Part shown: positions 60,622 through 64,000 of the stretch, one piece after another
How positions within the stretch are numbered: position 1 is the stretch's first letter
How the letters are laid out: every line of letters begins with the position of its first letter
Notes under the pieces: model-generated
Told to the model about the DNA's origin: nothing
Databases searched by the model: none
Seen by the model: the letters and a program-made list of their open reading frames with translations, nothing else
Program-made: the position numbers and the translations under genes
From: Campylobacterales bacterium
Lineage (GTDB): Bacteria > Campylobacterota > Campylobacteria > Campylobacterales > Sulfurovaceae
Assembly (NCBI GenBank): GCA_014763895.1
Contig: JACXUM010000001.1
Span: 62,001-126,000 of the forward strand
Length of the DNA stretch: 64,000 bases
Direction of reading: 5' to 3'

Positions 60622-61296
60622 GTGACACCTGAAGTATATTTTAACAGACAGATACAGCTATGGGGCGAAGCTACTCAACGATCTTTACAGTCTAAGAAGA
60701 TCGCAATTATCGGAAGCGGTGGGCTTGGCAGTACACTGGCTCAGGCATTGGGTACGTCTGGGATCGGCGAGATCCATATGGTAGATTTTGATACGGTATC
60801 TTTGCATAACATTCATAGACAGATCGCATTTACATTAGCTGATGAAGGAAAGAATAAGGCTAAAACTATTGCACAACTGATCAAGAGCAAGAATCCCTTT
60901 GTTAATGTAATGGGATTTGATATGGATTTTGAAGCATTTTCAGGATTGGACAATCGTTATGATCTGATTCTTGATGCTACGGATAACTTACCGGTTAGAG
61001 CAGCGATCAATGCCTATGCGAAAAAGATAGGTACTCCTTGGGTCTATGCCAGTGTTGAAGAATTCAATGGACAGGTCTGTTTCTTTGAACAGGCTGATTT
61101 TCAGGTTTTCAACATTTCGGATCACAAACCGGGAGGCATAGCTGCACCTATCGTCATGCATATCGGTTCGCTTCAAGCTAATTTGGCCTTGCGTTATTTG
61201 GCAGGATTGCCTGTAGTGAAAGATAAACTTTATTATCTCTATTTTAATGATAAAGGCGAGCTGGTAACGCAAAAATTTGGAATGCCAAAAGCCTAA
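60622..61296 (+). CDS. ThiF/MoeB/HesA-family E1-like adenylyltransferase
   Basis: YFNRQIQLWGEATQRSLQSKKIAIIGSGGLGSTLAQALGTSGIGEIHMVDFDTVSLHNIHRQ. Confidence 0.92.
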   Translation: MTPEVYFNRQIQLWGEATQRSLQSKKIAIIGSGGLGSTLAQALGTSGIGEIHMVDFDTVSLHNIHRQIAFTLADEGKNKAKTIAQLIKSKNPFVNVMGFDMDFEAFSGLDNRYDLILDATDNLPVRAAINAYAKKIGTPWVYASVEEFNGQVCFFEQADFQVFNISDHKPGGIAAPIVMHIGSLQANLALRYLAGLPVVKDKLYYLYFNDKGELVTQKFGMPKA

Positions 61297-61340
61297 AAGT
61301 GATAAAATATCTTTCATAATAAAGGTGTAAGGAGTAGCAG

Positions 61341-61676
61341 ATGAAAAACAGAGTGTTCTTGGTGATGATACTCGCTTTATGGTTAGCCGGCTGTACACAA
61401 GAGACTCAGAATTCCATGAGCCGTTCTTTGCAAAACTGGACAGGAACCAATGGAGTGCTGGATATCTATGCAGGTGATAAATTGGTTCACCGATTTATCA
61501 AAATCGATAAAGTATCAACTGCTTATGGAACCAATGACAGCAATCCAAGGCCTTATCGTTATGGATATGGATATGATGACAAGAATTTCAATGCAAAAGT
61601 GGATGAGGGCGAAAAAAAGGTTTACTTTGAATTTTCAGATTATTCCACCAATTACATTTTTTATGAAAACAATTAA
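61341..61676 (+). CDS. Small lipoprotein, 111 aa
   Basis: Signal with lipobox LAGC. Confidence 0.75.
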   Translation: MKNRVFLVMILALWLAGCTQETQNSMSRSLQNWTGTNGVLDIYAGDKLVHRFIKIDKVSTAYGTNDSNPRPYRYGYGYDDKNFNAKVDEGEKKVYFEFSDYSTNYIFYENN

Positions 61677-61703
61677 TCTTACAATTTAAAAGGAGAAAGA
61701 AGA

Positions 61704-62093
61704 ATGAAATTTATTGCAACCAAAGAAGCACCTCAAGCAATTGGACCGTATTCCCAGGCAGTTGAGTACAATGGGTTGATCTATACATCCGGACAGATCG
61801 GTTTAAATGAAAAAGGTGAAATGGTAGCCGATGATGTTGAAAACCAGACACATCAAGTACTTAAAAACCTTTTCTATGTACTTGAATCTGCAGGTGCGCA
61901 TTTCAATGATGTCATCAAAACAACGATCTATTTGGTTGATATGAAAGATTTTGACAAAGTTAATAGCATCTATGCCCATTATTTTGGAATTCATAAACCA
62001 GCAAGAAGTACTGTAGCGGTAAGATCACTTCCAAAAAATGCATTGATCGAGATTGATTGTATTGCTATTGCAAATGCCGATTACAGTTTTTAA
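61704..62093 (+). CDS. ridA: RidA family protein
   Basis: EAPQAIGPYSQAVEYNGLIYTSGQIGL; VAVRSLPKNALIEIDCIA. Confidence 0.96.
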   Translation: MKFIATKEAPQAIGPYSQAVEYNGLIYTSGQIGLNEKGEMVADDVENQTHQVLKNLFYVLESAGAHFNDVIKTTIYLVDMKDFDKVNSIYAHYFGIHKPARSTVAVRSLPKNALIEIDCIAIANADYSF

Positions 62094-62191
62094 GAGGGAA
62101 AGTAAAAAATAAGTTTTAGTTTAAAAAAAGATTAAAACTTATTTGGGTATAATCACGAACTTTTTAAAAAATAGATAGTAAAGGGTTTGCA

Positions 62192-62497
62192 ATGTACGCA
62201 ATCATTAAGGCAAGTGGCCAACAATTCAAGGTCAAAGAAGGCGATATCGTTTGTTTTGACAACATGAATCTTGAGCCAAAAAGTGCAGTAGAGTTTAAAG
62301 AAGTTCTTGCACTTGATAATGGTGAATTGACTGTAGGTACTCCTTTTGTAGAAGGTGCCGTAGTCAAAGGTGAAGTGATCAACGAAGGTAGAGATAAAAA
62401 AGTGATCATTTACAAAAAAAGAAGAAGAAAAGATTCAAAACTTAAAAGAGGTTTCAGAAGAGACTTCACAAGAGTAAGAATTACTAAAATCGCATAA
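62192..62497 (+). CDS. rplU: 50S ribosomal protein L21
   Basis: [18 protein letters not shown]. Confidence 0.97.
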   Translation: MYAIIKASGQQFKVKEGDIVCFDNMNLEPKSAVEFKEVLALDNGELTVGTPFVEGAVVKGEVINEGRDKKVIIYKKRRRKDSKLKRGFRRDFTRVRITKIA

Positions 62498-62506
62498 GGA
62501 GCAAAG

Positions 62507-62761
62507 ATGGCACACAAGAAAGGTCAGGGGTCTACCCAGAATAACCGTGATTCAGCTGGACGTCGTTTAGGTGTAAAAAAATTTGGTGGTGAGGCAGTTA
62601 TCCCAGGTAATATCATCATCAGACAAAGAGGAACAAAAGTACATCCTGGCAATGGTGTAGGTATGGGTAAAGATCATACTTTATTTGCGCTTGTTGAAGG
62701 TGTTGTAAAATTTGAAAACAAAACAGCTACAAGAAAAAAAGTTTCAGTAGTTCCTGCATAA
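62507..62761 (+). CDS. rpmA: 50S ribosomal protein L27
   Basis: [29 protein letters not shown]. Confidence 0.98.
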   Translation: MAHKKGQGSTQNNRDSAGRRLGVKKFGGEAVIPGNIIIRQRGTKVHPGNGVGMGKDHTLFALVEGVVKFENKTATRKKVSVVPA

Positions 62762-62769
62762 TTTCATAG

Positions 62770-62793
62770 AGACCTGCTAAAAGCGGCAGGTCT
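62770..62793. terminator. Terminator AGACCTGC-loop-GCAGGTCT between rpmA and a convergent gene
   Basis: 8-bp stem followed by TTCTATCCTAT. Confidence 0.75.
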
Positions 62794-62823
62794 TTCTATC
62801 CTATCTATATCTTATAATTTCAT

Positions 62824-63099
62824 TTATTTCAATCGACATTTATTGCGTCCGAGAAACCATCCGTCTTCGTATGATTGGTTATTGTTAAATAAACGGTGGG
62901 ATTTTGTATACTCTCCTTGAGCTGTACGGCAACCATCTTTAATGCCATGTCGATAGTTTTCATCCAGATTCTGGCCGAAATAGATACCATTATAATAGTA
63001 CCCTCCCGCTTTGGGTGGTACGGTAGATGGTGCACATGCAGTTGCCAGAAGACTCAAAATGGCTGTTAACGATATATTATATAGATTGAGATATTTCAT
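62824..63099 (-). CDS. Small exported lipoprotein-like protein, 91 aa
   Basis: Signal segment ending LLATAC (lipobox-like); no recognised family. Confidence 0.65.
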   Translation of the reverse strand: MKYLNLYNISLTAILSLLATACAPSTVPPKAGGYYYNGIYFGQNLDENYRHGIKDGCRTAQGEYTKSHRLFNNNQSYEDGWFLGRNKCRLK

Positions 63100-63223
63100 A
63101 AAACCTCCATTTCTTTATGTTCGCTCTCATAATTATAGCGATAATTGTTCTAAATTCGATATAATTCGAAATCGTATTTCCCATGTTTAATAGTTGGGTT
63201 TTTTTATTGTAAAGGTTTGTCTA

Positions 63224-64000
63224 ATGTTTGTAGATAGTGTAGAACTTACGGTAAGTTCAGGTAAAGGCGGGGCCGGTGCAGTTTCATTCTGGACAGAGAA
63301 ATTCGTTATAAAAGGCGGTCCTGACGGTGGTGATGGCGGTCGTGGGGGTTCTGTATTTTTTCAGGTAGATAATAATACAGATACTCTTTCGGCACTGCGT
63401 GGCAGGAATGTAATTAAAGCCGAAAATGGCCGTCCTGGCGAAGGAAGAAGATGCTACGGCAGAAAAGGCAAGGACACCATTATAGTCGTGCCACCAGGTA
63501 CGCAGGTTATCGATATGGAAACGGGTGAATTACTGCTCGATCTTATGCAAGAAGGTGAAAAGGTTCTATTCCTAGAAGGCGGGAAAGGTGGACTTGGCAA
63601 CATGCATTTTAAAAGTTCAAGTAACCAGCGCCCTACGTATGCACAGCCTGGATTACCTGGTGTAACAAAGCATGTTAGACTAGAAATGAAACTCATTGCA
63701 GATGTCGGTTTGGTTGGATACCCTAATGTGGGCAAATCGACATTGATTTCCACACTTTCAAATGCCAGACCGGAAATTGCAAATTATGAGTTTACAACGT
63801 TGACCCCGAAATTGGGTGTTGTGCATGTTGGCGACTATGATTCTTTTTTGATGGCAGATATTCCGGGTATTATCGAAGGTGCAAGCGATGGGAGGGGTTT
63901 AGGGCTTGAATTTTTGAAACATATCGAAAGGACCAAAACCCTGTTGATTATGATCGATATTTCTAATTATAGAGAGATGAAGTATCAGTATGAGACTTTG
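63224..64000 (+). CDS. obgE: GTPase Obg, 5' part (runs off window)
   Basis: [55 protein letters not shown]; open to window end. Confidence 0.96.
   Translation, partial: MFVDSVELTVSSGKGGAGAVSFWTEKFVIKGGPDGGDGGRGGSVFFQVDNNTDTLSALRGRNVIKAENGRPGEGRRCYGRKGKDTIIVVPPGTQVIDMETGELLLDLMQEGEKVLFLEGGKGGLGNMHFKSSSNQRPTYAQPGLPGVTKHVRLEMKLIADVGLVGYPNVGKSTLISTLSNARPEIANYEFTTLTPKLGVVHVGDYDSFLMADIPGIIEGASDGRGLGLEFLKHIERTKTLLIMIDISNYREMKYQYETL

Overview
64 kb chromosomal window, about 90% coding. It looks like a Campylobacterota (Sulfurovum/Sulfurimonas-like) genome; this lineage call is an inference from gene content and AT-rich spacers, not a database match. Most of it is housekeeping: rpsO, grpE-dnaK, dsbD, truA, lptF/G, uppS, coaBC, glmU, trmA, ilvA, ilvBN, lpxD, metH, an ABC-F protein, nth, a PEB4/SurA-like PPIase, fbaA, hisD, a 7-tRNA cluster, cinA-C, ileS, gatA, guaB, metY, metX, xseB, rplU-rpmA and the 5' part of obgE. 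I found no CRISPR array, transposase, integrase, prophage or rRNA. The points most worth a second look are: (1) a DUF1538 internally duplicated membrane protein with overlapping PII-like and adjacent CBS genes, a possible ligand-gated ion transport module; (2) a secreted 7xCxxCH cytochrome with an unusual Cys-rich N-terminus, next to two overlapping MORN/YwqK-like exported proteins; (3) a HAIR-like (HspR-type) inverted repeat inside a consensus promoter of grpE-dnaK that lacks hrcA upstream; (4) a partly duplicated tRNA array; (5) a hemerythrin-cupin pair divergent from a Crp/Fnr regulator; (6) several perfect palindromes in intergenic regions; (7) small ORFs below the supplied ORF cut-off. 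Nothing here is clearly a new defence or mobile system.
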